Source of the DNA: a virus | IMG/VR virus record: IMGVR_UViG_3300043409_000928 | Location: 221,305-285,304 of that record | Direction: 5' to 3' (one strand) | DNA length: 64,000 nucleotides | In this document: piece after piece, positions 1 to 8,481 of the stretch | Layout: each line of letters begins with the position of its first letter | Numbering within the stretch: the first letter of the stretch is position 1 | The notes under the pieces: generated by a model | Seen by the model: only the letters and a program-made list of their open reading frames with translations | Told to the model about the DNA's origin: nothing | The model's database searches: none | Translations under genes and position numbers: made by a program

Positions 1-374
1 AGCTTCCAAGTAATTGTATTGCCACCTATTTCAGGAATGGTACCGCATATGACGCCTTTGGTGGTGCAGGTGGCACCTTCTCCAAACAGGCTGTCAGTTA
101 ATTGTTTGGCCAACTGACTATAAATTCTACTTTCCAAGTTGGCAACAAATCTGGCAGTTGGCGTATTCAATGCGTCTGCTTCTGCTCGTTGTTTCAGCGC
201 ATCAACTAGATTTTTATTCTTTTCTTTTTGTTGATCTTCCAGTTGTTTGATAGTTAATACATGAGAAGAATATCCCACGCCACTGAATGCCGGGCTATTA
301 AATGAATGTTGTAGTTCTGCAGAAAGCACCGTTGCTGATGCAAAGATCAATACTACTGCCGTTATTGTTTTCAT
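1..374 (-). CDS. csgF: CsgF-like curli assembly protein (partial, C-terminus outside window)
   Basis: The gene runs off the left edge, leaving 124 N-terminal residues. They begin with a Sec signal peptide (MKTITAVVLIFASATVLSA). The mature part has the CsgF signature: an N-terminal LQHSFNSPAFSG segment like the CsgG-plugging peptide of CsgF, then a helical region ending in ESRIYSQLAKQLTDSLFG. In bacteria CsgF caps the CsgG outer-membrane pore that exports curli subunits. CsgG-like genes are known from some large phages, so a csgG partner may lie beyond the edge. The start is the first ATG and the gene follows a hairpin terminator. The family assignment is from recalled sequence similarity. Confidence 0.72.
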   Translation of the reverse strand, partial: MKTITAVVLIFASATVLSAELQHSFNSPAFSGVGYSSHVLTIKQLEDQQKEKNKNLVDALKQRAEADALNTPTARFVANLESRIYSQLAKQLTDSLFGEGATCTTKGVICGTIPEIGGNTITWK

Positions 375-432
375 AATTTAACCCATTAATAAATTCCATA
401 CAGCTATATTTAAATATAGGTATAGAACAGTA

Positions 433-457
433 AACAGCATAGTTAACCTATGCTGTT
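433..457 (-). terminator. Hairpin terminator between the 415-aa gene and csgF-like gene
   Basis: A perfect 10-bp stem (AACAGCATAG / CTATGCTGTT, 433-442 and 448-457) with a 5-nt loop lies 5 nt after the stop at 462. A short T-rich stretch follows on the minus strand. It probably ends the cargo operon before the CsgF-like gene. Confidence 0.6.
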
Positions 458-461
458 GGGT

Positions 462-1709
462 TTATTTCAACTGTCTAGGGCCGGAAGTGTTGGTAAGACG
501 TGTGCCAGATGGAGTCTTTTCAGCTTTGGCCTGTTGCTTGGCCGCTTTGGCTTGTTCTTTGTCTGCTTTGGCCTGTTGCTTGACCGCATCTTTTTCTGCT
601 TTGGCCGCGGCGTTGGCACCAAAAGTGGTGTCAACAATTTCCATCTGCGGATAAGGTAAACGCACATCTTTGGTACTGGTCAAGTATGCTGTGCCTGCAT
701 GTAAGCGAACACCGCTGGCTGAAAGTTCCTCAGCAGTTTTAAACCAGATGGAACTGATTGGGTCAGTGGTAAGATTCATGTACAATACACCATCATCATC
801 CTTCTTACTCATATAGTAGTTAAAGCTGGCCTGTGAGTATGATTGTAGTGCCGCACCTAGATTGCTTTGGTATATTCCATCTATAATGTCATTCACACTG
901 GCCGCATTTGCTGTGCCACTACCACCAAATATCAATGTGACAAGATTTTCTAACTGTGTGAAGAATGATTCATATTCTTCTTTCATTTCTGCGGCTTCAA
1001 AGTATTCTTTAATAGCAATGGCCTGCTTGATACTAAGACCACTGGCAGGCATTGTAATTTCGTTGCCCAATTTATCTTTAACAAACTTATTAAGTGCTGT
1101 AGCAGCCGCTTCAAATCCGTTGCCTGGTCGAACTTCTTGGTCAGTGAATCGACCTGCACCGCCATCAGTTGTTTTACATTCAACTTTTACTTTGCCTACC
1201 ATTAGGTCGCCCTTGTCTGGCTTGCTAATGCTCTTGCTCATGACATTAAGACCAAATTCGCCTTTGCCCTGTCCCAGTGCGGCCACACGCATTAGATCGT
1301 TGGCAATTTCTTTAATAGCAGGGTTAGTGCCATATGAAGTTACAATGTCAGCAAAGTTGTGTTTCTTGCCTTGGTCTAGCAGAACATTGTGCTTGATTAA
1401 CTTGTCACTACGCCACAATGTGAACAACTCATCACGCTGTGCTGGTTCCATATCAATGCTTAGGATATAACGAGCAATCAGTTTCTGTGCTTGATCCACT
1501 GCCGGATCTTTGATACTTGCTAGTTCATTGTTGATAATGCCCATCTTGCCACCGGCGTTGACATTCTTTAATAGATCTTCAATTTCTCTAAGAGCTTTGA
1601 TGGTGGCATCGTCTGCTGGCAAGCCTTTAATTTTACCAGAGATGATTGCTTTCAGTGCATCTAAGTCTGCTGTATCTGGTGCTTCTTTGAGTAATGATCT
1701 AAGTAACAT
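462..1709 (-). CDS. Putative virion-internal protein with PD-(D/E)XK nuclease-like core
   Basis: 415 residues. The middle contains GKGEFG, KGDL and VECK (E151, D168, E177-x-K179), the spacing of a PD-(D/E)XK nuclease core. No close family is recognised. The C-terminal 50 residues are an Ala/Lys/Gln-rich helix (KQQAKADKEQAKAAKQQ) followed by a basic tail, as in DNA-binding or scaffold-associated proteins. The N-terminus MLLRSLLKE/APD resembles the short capsid-targeting leader of T4 internal proteins (leader ending in x-x-E before A). The ATG overlaps the stop of the upstream nucleotidyltransferase-like gene by 1 nt, so the two are coupled. Nuclease activity is inference from three residues. 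Confidence 0.6.
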   Translation of the reverse strand: MLLRSLLKEAPDTADLDALKAIISGKIKGLPADDATIKALREIEDLLKNVNAGGKMGIINNELASIKDPAVDQAQKLIARYILSIDMEPAQRDELFTLWRSDKLIKHNVLLDQGKKHNFADIVTSYGTNPAIKEIANDLMRVAALGQGKGEFGLNVMSKSISKPDKGDLMVGKVKVECKTTDGGAGRFTDQEVRPGNGFEAAATALNKFVKDKLGNEITMPASGLSIKQAIAIKEYFEAAEMKEEYESFFTQLENLVTLIFGGSGTANAASVNDIIDGIYQSNLGAALQSYSQASFNYYMSKKDDDGVLYMNLTTDPISSIWFKTAEELSASGVRLHAGTAYLTSTKDVRLPYPQMEIVDTTFGANAAAKAEKDAVKQQAKADKEQAKAAKQQAKAEKTPSGTRLTNTSGPRQLK

Positions 1710-2425
1710 TATATTGTAATTCCGTCTCTGGCAAGTGTTTCGCGAGCATCTGCTAGTATAGCATCTGCATCTGGGTTACCATCCAGTCTTGATAGAATCT
1801 TTTCTACGCTGGTAATGTCCCCACGAGTTGCACCGTCACCTAACAGTGTTTGTGCAATTTCATCTGGGTCTGTACTGATAACCTGATTGGTTTCTCTGTT
1901 GATTAGTCCAGTGGTAGGACTCCACTTGAATCCTTTGTGCTTGGCCACTGCACTCATGACCACGTGCTTGTTGGCATCTTTGAAGTTGCTTTGTGGATCA
2001 GCGGCCATTGCAAATTTAGCAAACTCAAGGTTAGGTAGAAACATAAAGTCTGTTTGTACGTAACCTCGATCTGGGCTTCCACCAATTGGCGTAAGGAAGT
2101 GTACACTTACACCTGACTTCCTGATTGCTGACTTTGGATCAACATTGTGCTTACTGCACCATGCGCTGAGTTTAGCAATCAGCTCGTCTTTGGTGGCAAC
2201 TGGTGGCATGCCAATATCTAAGTCTCCACTGGTGGGCTTTTTACCAGTGGTACCCAGCATGTGTGGCAAATGCTCATAGTTGGTGATTGTTTCCAACCAA
2301 CGAACTGTGGGCTCAACATCAGCTTGGTTAATGCGTTGAGTGAGAATTTCCCCGTCCTTGCTTTTAAAGACATTGCCGCCTTCTTTGACAATTTGACGGA
2401 CCACTGTGAGTTCACGCAACAACAT
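1709..2425 (-). CDS. Pol-beta-superfamily nucleotidyltransferase-like protein
   Basis: 238 residues. The segment LGTTGKKPTSGDLDIGM (residues 57-73) matches the nucleotidyltransferase GS/GT...DxD metal-binding motif (D68, D70). D126 in VQTDFMF is a candidate third acidic residue. Such enzymes transfer NMP to protein, RNA or small molecules; the substrate is unknown. The N-terminus MLLRELTVVRQIVKE/GG starts like its downstream neighbour (MLLR) and ends in I-V-K-E before G, a candidate prohead-protease site. It lies in the block of putative cargo genes, seven bases downstream of a small basic protein. Confidence 0.65.
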   Translation of the reverse strand: MLLRELTVVRQIVKEGGNVFKSKDGEILTQRINQADVEPTVRWLETITNYEHLPHMLGTTGKKPTSGDLDIGMPPVATKDELIAKLSAWCSKHNVDPKSAIRKSGVSVHFLTPIGGSPDRGYVQTDFMFLPNLEFAKFAMAADPQSNFKDANKHVVMSAVAKHKGFKWSPTTGLINRETNQVISTDPDEIAQTLLGDGATRGDITSVEKILSRLDGNPDADAILADARETLARDGITI

Positions 2426-2431
2426 GATTGA

Positions 2432-2704
2432 TTATACTGCCTTTTTCTTTGGAGCTCTGGGCTTCTTTGTAGCGCCTGTAGTTTTGGCTTTTGCTGTAAC
2501 AGCTGGGGCAACTGCCGCTTCATCTGAAGCTTTGACCATTAATCCTGCAACAGGTATAAACAACGCTGGTGCCACTTCAGGAGCCATCGATACTATAACT
2601 GCCTCTTTTATAGTGCTTTCAACCTTGTATGGCACGGCCTCTACAGCATTTTCTACAGTAGTTTCAGCCTTTTTACCAAATAAATTCTTCAAAAATGATA
2701 ACAT
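2432..2704 (-). CDS. Small Ala-rich protein with histone-like basic tail
   Basis: 90 residues. An amphipathic start (MLSFLKNLFGKKAE) precedes an Ala/Val-rich middle and a C-terminal KKPRAPKKKAV tail like histone H1-type DNA-binding tails. A Shine-Dalgarno AGGA lies about 8 nt before ATG. A late-type CTAAATAT motif and a small hairpin lie in the 78-nt leader. An overlapping plus-strand frame is a shadow: it lacks a ribosome site and runs against all neighbours. A DNA-associated or membrane-active internal protein is plausible but not shown. Confidence 0.55.
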   Translation of the reverse strand: MLSFLKNLFGKKAETTVENAVEAVPYKVESTIKEAVIVSMAPEVAPALFIPVAGLMVKASDEAAVAPAVTAKAKTTGATKKPRAPKKKAV

Positions 2705-2750
2705 TTTAATTTCCTATTCTTTATCAAAGGCTGATGCCTTTTTGTGTAGT

Positions 2751-2760
2751 ATATTTAGTT
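2751..2760 (-). promoter_or_regulatory. Late-type promoter motif AACTAAATAT
   Basis: The motif reads AACTAAATAT on the minus strand, 47 nt before the small basic-tail gene and just after the 1898-residue gene. It matches the (A/G)CTAAATA word found upstream of at least six other genes here and resembles the T4 late promoter TATAAATA. Confidence 0.5.
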
Positions 2761-2782
2761 TTAATTAAATTAAACGGACGCT

Positions 2783-5700
2783 CTAATTAACCAATAATTT
2801 GGCTATCTCATTGCGATACTTAGCCAGCATGATTCGAGTTTTGTTTGCTTTTTCAACTGCACCAGGTGTAGCGGCTTTATCAAACTTGCTGGAATTGATT
2901 ACTTTGTCTAATTTTTCTGCGTATACACGGGAGATTTTCTGCATAAAGTCTTGACTGTTGGCAATGGAATCCAGTGCTCCTGTGCCAAATAGTTCAGCAG
3001 TTTCAAAGTCTGTGGCCATGGCATGAATTGTTTTGACAATGTCACTCAATCGCTGTTCGTCTTTGAGCCCACCGTGTTGCGCCAAGTTGCCCGGCACAAC
3101 GGGCTTGGTGCCGTGTGCCAATTGATAGTAATAGGAATACATGTCCCCGCCCCAATTGTGCGGATCAATGCTTACTGTGCTCAATTGCGTGTCTTTGCTT
3201 TGACGGAAGCTGACTGGTTGCCCGCCACGTGTCTTAACTTGTACGCCTTGTATGCCAAAGCTCATGTTTAATACTTCAGCAACGCTACTCATTAGGCTGG
3301 TGCTGATAACACCCTTGACACGATATTCTGGTGCTAGTGCTCGTGCCCAATCGGCATGTTCGTTATAGGTGTAAATTAAATCAACCTGTATGGGACCTGC
3401 GCTGGTATCCATGATAACATTGGTACCGTTGCTGGTATTGTATTCAGTGTGGCTGTCTGCAAACGACTTTACAGCATCTGCATACTCACTGGTGCGTCGG
3501 GCGGCACCTACACCCTCTCTGCTGTGAATATAGCACACAACATCTACATCACCGTATTCACGAGTAGGATCTGCTGTTAGGTCACGCTTGTAATAGGTAC
3601 CGGACCCAACAGGCTTGCCCATTCTAATTTCAACATCCAGTTCATTCTCAGCTTGCCAAGCATTAAATTCTCTTTCAAAGTGATCCAGCACATTGATTGC
3701 TTCTTCGATCACATGCGGAGTAATCACAGTATTTTGGGTGGCGGCACTGGCCCAGCCACCTTCTGTGATTGATTCGGTCTTCGGAGCCTGTTGTTCTTTA
3801 TACCATTCCCAAGCTTGATTGTTTATTTCTCTGCCAACTGTTCTTCTATAGTAACCTATAAGGCCCACTAGTTTTTGAGTTTCATCCCATACGGCTGAAG
3901 CGTCTTTACCAAACCACGGCTTGAAATCATCACTCTGCGCCCATTCTTTACAATGCTGTCTAAGTTTACTACCATCTGGATCATATGCTTGCCATGCTCT
4001 ACTGCCGGCCAACTCTACATCCAAGTTATCAAACAGGGTTTGTTCAATCAAGGCAGGTGTAATTACTCCTGATTCTTTTTTGTTGTCGATAGTCCGGAGT
4101 TGTTTGATAACTCTTGGATCTAATACTACACCCTGCGTTGGTTCATTGTAGGCAATCCAACCGTGGCCAGGGTCGAACACACTGGTAAAGCCCAAGTCTC
4201 TAAGCACCTTGTTCCAGCGAACAATATTGGTTTCATCACTCTTGCCTAATCTGCTTAAACAATCGTAGATGAACCAGTATGGTGTACCATCGAATTCATC
4301 TTCTTCAGCTGCCTGTTGCATTATTTCTTCTGAACAATACTGACTTAATGCTTGTTTTAATTTGGCACTATCAACTTGTGTTTCTTTTGTCATTTCACCT
4401 GAACGGTCATATTGAAACAACTGGATGTAGGGCATGTCTTCGCCCCATGGTAGTTTTTTACCACTGCGTGCCATGTCTACCGCATAGCCTAAAGGATAAA
4501 AGTAAATGCCTTTAGGAGTATCTTCACTAATACCTACTTGCGGGTTGATACCTAGCTTGGGTTCTGCTGTCATACTGATAGCCCAATTCTTAATGTCGCC
4601 CAAGGTCTTAGCAACAGCCTGCAACTCTTTCATACCTGACGCTGGCCGTGTATTTTGATCTGGATTAGCTCTTGCTTCTGGCAACTGTGCTGATTCATTT
4701 AGTGCAGAATCTGCAAACCAAGGGTCTATGATTACCAGCTGACCATTCTTTCTTTGCATTACATTTTCTGTATGCAAGTCCCAGCCAAACTTGTTTATCC
4801 TACCTGCCTTGTACAGTATCTGCATAACACCATACAATGTATGAAGCTCTTTGAACTTTGAATTATCATCTGCAAATGTCAAGTCTTGCCAGTACTTGGC
4901 CAGGTTGGCGGCCTGTCTTGGATTGTACTCCGTCCAGGTATCAGCCAACCCCAGTGCATGGTCAACTGCGTCCCAGGATTCATCGCCGGCTACAAAATCA
5001 CTAAAGAACCAGACCACACCTTCATTGAATGAATTTTTCTTGATAGGACTCAATCGTTCCATGTCAATTTGTGTGTACTCTCGGTCCAGTACGCTGATTT
5101 TATTATGTTCATTGATCACTGGCAAGCATTCCAAGTTCTGATGTGCCAGGCAGAATTCATAAAACTTGTTGAATACTTGTTCGGCTTGACTGCCAGGATC
5201 TGGCATTAATATTTTAATAATGTGACCTTTGTTTTTGGCCCACACAGTTGAATCGGCACCTGAGCCTACCTGCTTGTAACCCAATGCTGTAAATTCTTTT
5301 TCAATTTGGTCAGCATGTGCTGTGCCTGTTTCTGCTTCCGCCACACCTTGTGGGTTGCCTAATCTCCTAACAGGAATTTTATATTGTTGTATCAGGCTGT
5401 CAATCTCTGGCGGAATGTCGGCAGGCAATACAATTTCTTTAATTTTCCAATTGTCAACCAACACTTCGTGATGGGTTGACGTATCCATACTTAAAGTGGG
5501 ATCAATTTGCCCTGGTCGGCTAACATATTTTTGTTGTCCTCGTTGTCCTGCAGTCATTTTATATTGATCTGACCCCAAATCTGCACGCCCACCAATTGTA
5601 ATATGACCGTCGAGTACAATACCTACGGTTGGATTAGATCCGCCGCCCCACCTATTTTTTCCTAAAGATTCAGCGTTTGGTGCTAGGTAGGCGCTTAGTT

Positions 5701-8479
5701 CAATCTTGTTATTCACTTTTCCTTGCAAGAATGACTCTAATTGGTTCAATGGAGCCCAGTGTACTTTTAGCATTGCCGCGGCTTTTTTAGCATCCATTTT
5801 TTGTTGAAATAGTTGTTTAAGATATTTTTCAGCACTGTAAGATTTAGTATTCATATCTTTACCAGCATCAAGTGTAGATAATCTTTCATACTCGGCCTTT
5901 TCTTGAGGAGTCATCCAGGCATAATTGTTTAGTTCAGCATCTATTCTTCTTTGAAATTCGGTATTATATAAATTTTTCAATTCTGGATTTGTTTTATATA
6001 ATGCCAAACGATCCTTCATTGGCATTGCTGATATCTGGTCATAGTTGAAACTACCAGTGGTATCTTCCGCCACACCTTGCTTGGGAATCAACAACTCAGG
6101 CATGCGATATTCACTAACATCTACTGGATATGGCTGTAATGATGCTTTGTATGCCTCAGCATACTGTTGTTTTTCCACTGTGGTTTTGGCTCTGTAAAAC
6201 TTGTTGGCAATGGCCATGTCGCCCACCAAAGTTCCCGGTGGAATTGAAATCTTTTTTGGACCGTAGTATTTTAATTTGTCAGAATCTTTGTTGGTCAAAC
6301 TGTAAAAGGTTGATTCCCATTTGTCTGGGTGCAAGGCATATTGTGCAGTTGCTCGTTCTGGAACAAACTGTGCCAGTGTATCTGCACCGGGATGAAATTT
6401 ACCCAACTTGGATAAACTTATAGCAGTATCATTGCTTTCGCCTTCCGTCACACCTTGTTTTATTCTGCTTAATTCATATCTAACTATAGTACCAGTGTCT
6501 GCACGGAGAGGCCTATAGCCCCAAGCACGAGCATAACGAATCACCAGTCTATCATATAACTTGGCACGACTTTCACTGTTTTGGTCAGGCTCCACTTCTT
6601 TGCTGGCAGAGAATGTCAATCGTTTTGGATTGTGTTCTTTAATGTATTGCTGGATGGCGGACAATACTGTGGCAAATACTCGTTGAGCATCACCGTCACC
6701 AGTGACTTCTTGGCTGTTGTTTCTGTGGAACTCTACTTGTATGACTTCTTCACCTTCTTCATCATACTCCATGTTGAACATGATGCTGAGGTTAGAACCA
6801 TCTGGCAAGCGAGCTAGAGCATCCATAGAATCATCAGCTTCGCTCTTTTCCCATGACATGGGATAAGGTTGATCAAAAGCTTCGTCAAGACTTTCAGGAG
6901 TCCAGGCCATATTTTTAGCACCTTTCACTGTGGGTTTAAATCCTTGGCTCTTATAAAACTTGGTCAGCTTGGCCTGACTGACTTGCCCTTTGTCCCAGGG
7001 GAATAATGTCAATGCAATGCCTGCATCTTTGGCCAAGGCCTGCAGTTCTTGCATGGCACGACTGCCCACGCCTTGCCGCAATGGATACGCTTGAATCCAT
7101 TTGACTTCTACTGCGCCTCGTCGACTAAAACTTGGCGTCAGCTCAAACATGGCAAACTGTTGATCGTCACCTGTTCCGCCCAGGGGCATGACATGATTGT
7201 TTTGAAAAGTCTGAGGATATTTTGTATATACTGCGTCAATGAAATCTGTAACTTTAGTATCAGCTTCAGTTAAGTTTTCGTTAGTAGGAACTTCACCCAG
7301 GCCAATTTTACCCGGATACATTGCACCGTCTCGAACTCGTTCGCCGCCATCAAAGTAACGTATTTCAATGGGCATGTCTGGCCAGTTTAATCTGTATGCG
7401 GCCATGATGCGGTGATTGCCTTCGTTGACCCAAGCTTCGCCATTATAGGCCACCATGATATAAGGCAAGTATTCATCATCGGGATTGTTGCCTGGAGGTA
7501 GCTTGCCTGTGCGTTCCATATAGTCCATCAACCATTTCAAGTCATCTCGACGCACATTGGTTTGTTCGTTACGCATGCCTGGCAGTGACGCCAGTCGCAT
7601 TACACGCACTCTAGGCGGAGTACCACGCACACTTGCTGTGGTACTGCCCATGTAAGGCACGCCAAAACTGTTGCGACCCTTGCTCTTGGCATAGTCAATT
7701 TTGTCTTGTAGCCAGTCTTCGTTAGGCACATCTATACTCAGGGTGCCCTCTTCTATCACTGCTTCGTCTACAGGACCACGATCAGCGGCCACTGCACTGG
7801 CAATATCCCACCACTCGCCGGGAAAGTATTCTACTTGTAACATGCTGGCAGGTACTGTGCCGGGAACAATTATCTGTTCATCATCGCGCTCAATGCCGTT
7901 TTTATTTTCTGGGTATGCTCCAAACTTTGCCACCAGGTCAGCCCATTTGACACGGAACATGGTGGCTTGTTCTTTGTCGACATGATAGTAGCCACCTTCG
8001 GGATCGTATGCAAAATACACACCTGGACCAGCATATCCATCTGCACTGGGCAGTAATCCTTTACGCAATACGCTGTCTAGTCCACGGGGCATGTATCCTG
8101 CATGGTACACATACTCACCTGGGCCAGCACTTTCTTCTAACTGTAACACAGGTACAAATGCAGGGATAGTGGACATGCCCAGCTCTAGTGCCTTGGTTGC
8201 ACGGTGATTGCCATCTATAATATAACCTTGACTGTCAGCCACAATGGGGCGAGTAGCAATGTCATGGTCAGTAAGGTCGTCCACATAATCAAAATCAATG
8301 TCCAGCACACGATTATATGGGTCGGTCTTTTCGCCAAATTCATTTAGTTCAAGACTGTCAATGTCAATCTTTTTTAATTCCCATTGTGGAACACTGGCTA
8401 TCACGCTGTCTAATTTAAATCCTTTTTTATGGATCTTTTTAATGTAAGTCAATACTTGTGCGCTGGTAAATGTTTTCAT
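2783..8479 (-). CDS. Giant polyvalent multi-effector protein (ParB-like, ART, GNAT, kinase, nucleotidyltransferase)
   Basis: 1898 residues of joined effector-like domains. In order: ParB-like (about 60-112, IDGNHRATKA); ADP-ribosyltransferase-like (120-225, YHAG...GPGVYFAYD); second ParB-like (340-380, VNEGNHRIMAA); GNAT acetyltransferase (406-520, LRQGVGSRAM and LTKFYKSQGF); a second GNAT-like unit (545-670); unknown (680-805); possible ART-like (806-1040); protein-kinase-like (1055-1262, GSGADSTVW, IIKI, DLHTENV, IIDPW); ART-PolyVal-like (1320-1465, RDLGFTSVFDPG then EPTQGVVLDP); and nucleotidyltransferase (1590-1750, GSGTYY then DVDVV). Almost every junction carries (L/I/V)-x-E before A, G, S or D, including three QGV(A/T)E copies. 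Proteins of this 'polyvalent' type are thought to be injected with phage DNA. Individual activities are inferred from motifs. Confidence 0.8.
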   Translation of the reverse strand: MKTFTSAQVLTYIKKIHKKGFKLDSVIASVPQWELKKIDIDSLELNEFGEKTDPYNRVLDIDFDYVDDLTDHDIATRPIVADSQGYIIDGNHRATKALELGMSTIPAFVPVLQLEESAGPGEYVYHAGYMPRGLDSVLRKGLLPSADGYAGPGVYFAYDPEGGYYHVDKEQATMFRVKWADLVAKFGAYPENKNGIERDDEQIIVPGTVPASMLQVEYFPGEWWDIASAVAADRGPVDEAVIEEGTLSIDVPNEDWLQDKIDYAKSKGRNSFGVPYMGSTTASVRGTPPRVRVMRLASLPGMRNEQTNVRRDDLKWLMDYMERTGKLPPGNNPDDEYLPYIMVAYNGEAWVNEGNHRIMAAYRLNWPDMPIEIRYFDGGERVRDGAMYPGKIGLGEVPTNENLTEADTKVTDFIDAVYTKYPQTFQNNHVMPLGGTGDDQQFAMFELTPSFSRRGAVEVKWIQAYPLRQGVGSRAMQELQALAKDAGIALTLFPWDKGQVSQAKLTKFYKSQGFKPTVKGAKNMAWTPESLDEAFDQPYPMSWEKSEADDSMDALARLPDGSNLSIMFNMEYDEEGEEVIQVEFHRNNSQEVTGDGDAQRVFATVLSAIQQYIKEHNPKRLTFSASKEVEPDQNSESRAKLYDRLVIRYARAWGYRPLRADTGTIVRYELSRIKQGVTEGESNDTAISLSKLGKFHPGADTLAQFVPERATAQYALHPDKWESTFYSLTNKDSDKLKYYGPKKISIPPGTLVGDMAIANKFYRAKTTVEKQQYAEAYKASLQPYPVDVSEYRMPELLIPKQGVAEDTTGSFNYDQISAMPMKDRLALYKTNPELKNLYNTEFQRRIDAELNNYAWMTPQEKAEYERLSTLDAGKDMNTKSYSAEKYLKQLFQQKMDAKKAAAMLKVHWAPLNQLESFLQGKVNNKIELSAYLAPNAESLGKNRWGGGSNPTVGIVLDGHITIGGRADLGSDQYKMTAGQRGQQKYVSRPGQIDPTLSMDTSTHHEVLVDNWKIKEIVLPADIPPEIDSLIQQYKIPVRRLGNPQGVAEAETGTAHADQIEKEFTALGYKQVGSGADSTVWAKNKGHIIKILMPDPGSQAEQVFNKFYEFCLAHQNLECLPVINEHNKISVLDREYTQIDMERLSPIKKNSFNEGVVWFFSDFVAGDESWDAVDHALGLADTWTEYNPRQAANLAKYWQDLTFADDNSKFKELHTLYGVMQILYKAGRINKFGWDLHTENVMQRKNGQLVIIDPWFADSALNESAQLPEARANPDQNTRPASGMKELQAVAKTLGDIKNWAISMTAEPKLGINPQVGISEDTPKGIYFYPLGYAVDMARSGKKLPWGEDMPYIQLFQYDRSGEMTKETQVDSAKLKQALSQYCSEEIMQQAAEEDEFDGTPYWFIYDCLSRLGKSDETNIVRWNKVLRDLGFTSVFDPGHGWIAYNEPTQGVVLDPRVIKQLRTIDNKKESGVITPALIEQTLFDNLDVELAGSRAWQAYDPDGSKLRQHCKEWAQSDDFKPWFGKDASAVWDETQKLVGLIGYYRRTVGREINNQAWEWYKEQQAPKTESITEGGWASAATQNTVITPHVIEEAINVLDHFEREFNAWQAENELDVEIRMGKPVGSGTYYKRDLTADPTREYGDVDVVCYIHSREGVGAARRTSEYADAVKSFADSHTEYNTSNGTNVIMDTSAGPIQVDLIYTYNEHADWARALAPEYRVKGVISTSLMSSVAEVLNMSFGIQGVQVKTRGGQPVSFRQSKDTQLSTVSIDPHNWGGDMYSYYYQLAHGTKPVVPGNLAQHGGLKDEQRLSDIVKTIHAMATDFETAELFGTGALDSIANSQDFMQKISRVYAEKLDKVINSSKFDKAATPGAVEKANKTRIMLAKYRNEIAKLLVN
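5335..5350 (-). repeat. Linker repeat copy 1 (codes QGVAE)
   Basis: 16-nt sequence CTTCCGCCACACCTTG on the plus strand, in frame, encoding the QGVAE/A linker just before the kinase-like domain. Identical or one-mismatch copies occur at 6064, 6442 and 11153. Confidence 0.75.
6064..6079 (-). repeat. Linker repeat copy 2 (codes QGVAE)
   Basis: Exact copy of CTTCCGCCACACCTTG, in frame, encoding KQGVAE/D at residues 800-806 of the giant protein, between two domains of unknown function. Confidence 0.75.
6442..6457 (-). repeat. Linker repeat copy 3 (codes QGVTE)
   Basis: One-base variant (CTTCCGTCACACCTTG) encoding KQGVTE/G at residues 674-680, directly after the second GNAT-like unit. Confidence 0.7.
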
Positions 8480-8481
8480 AA

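Noticed and set aside
862-1470. 202-residue plus-strand frame
   Set aside because: Mirror of the 415-residue gene, with no start signal or family.
2406-2768. 120-residue plus-strand frame opposite the small basic-tail gene
   Set aside because: The minus-strand gene has a ribosome site, late motif and operon context; the plus frame has none.
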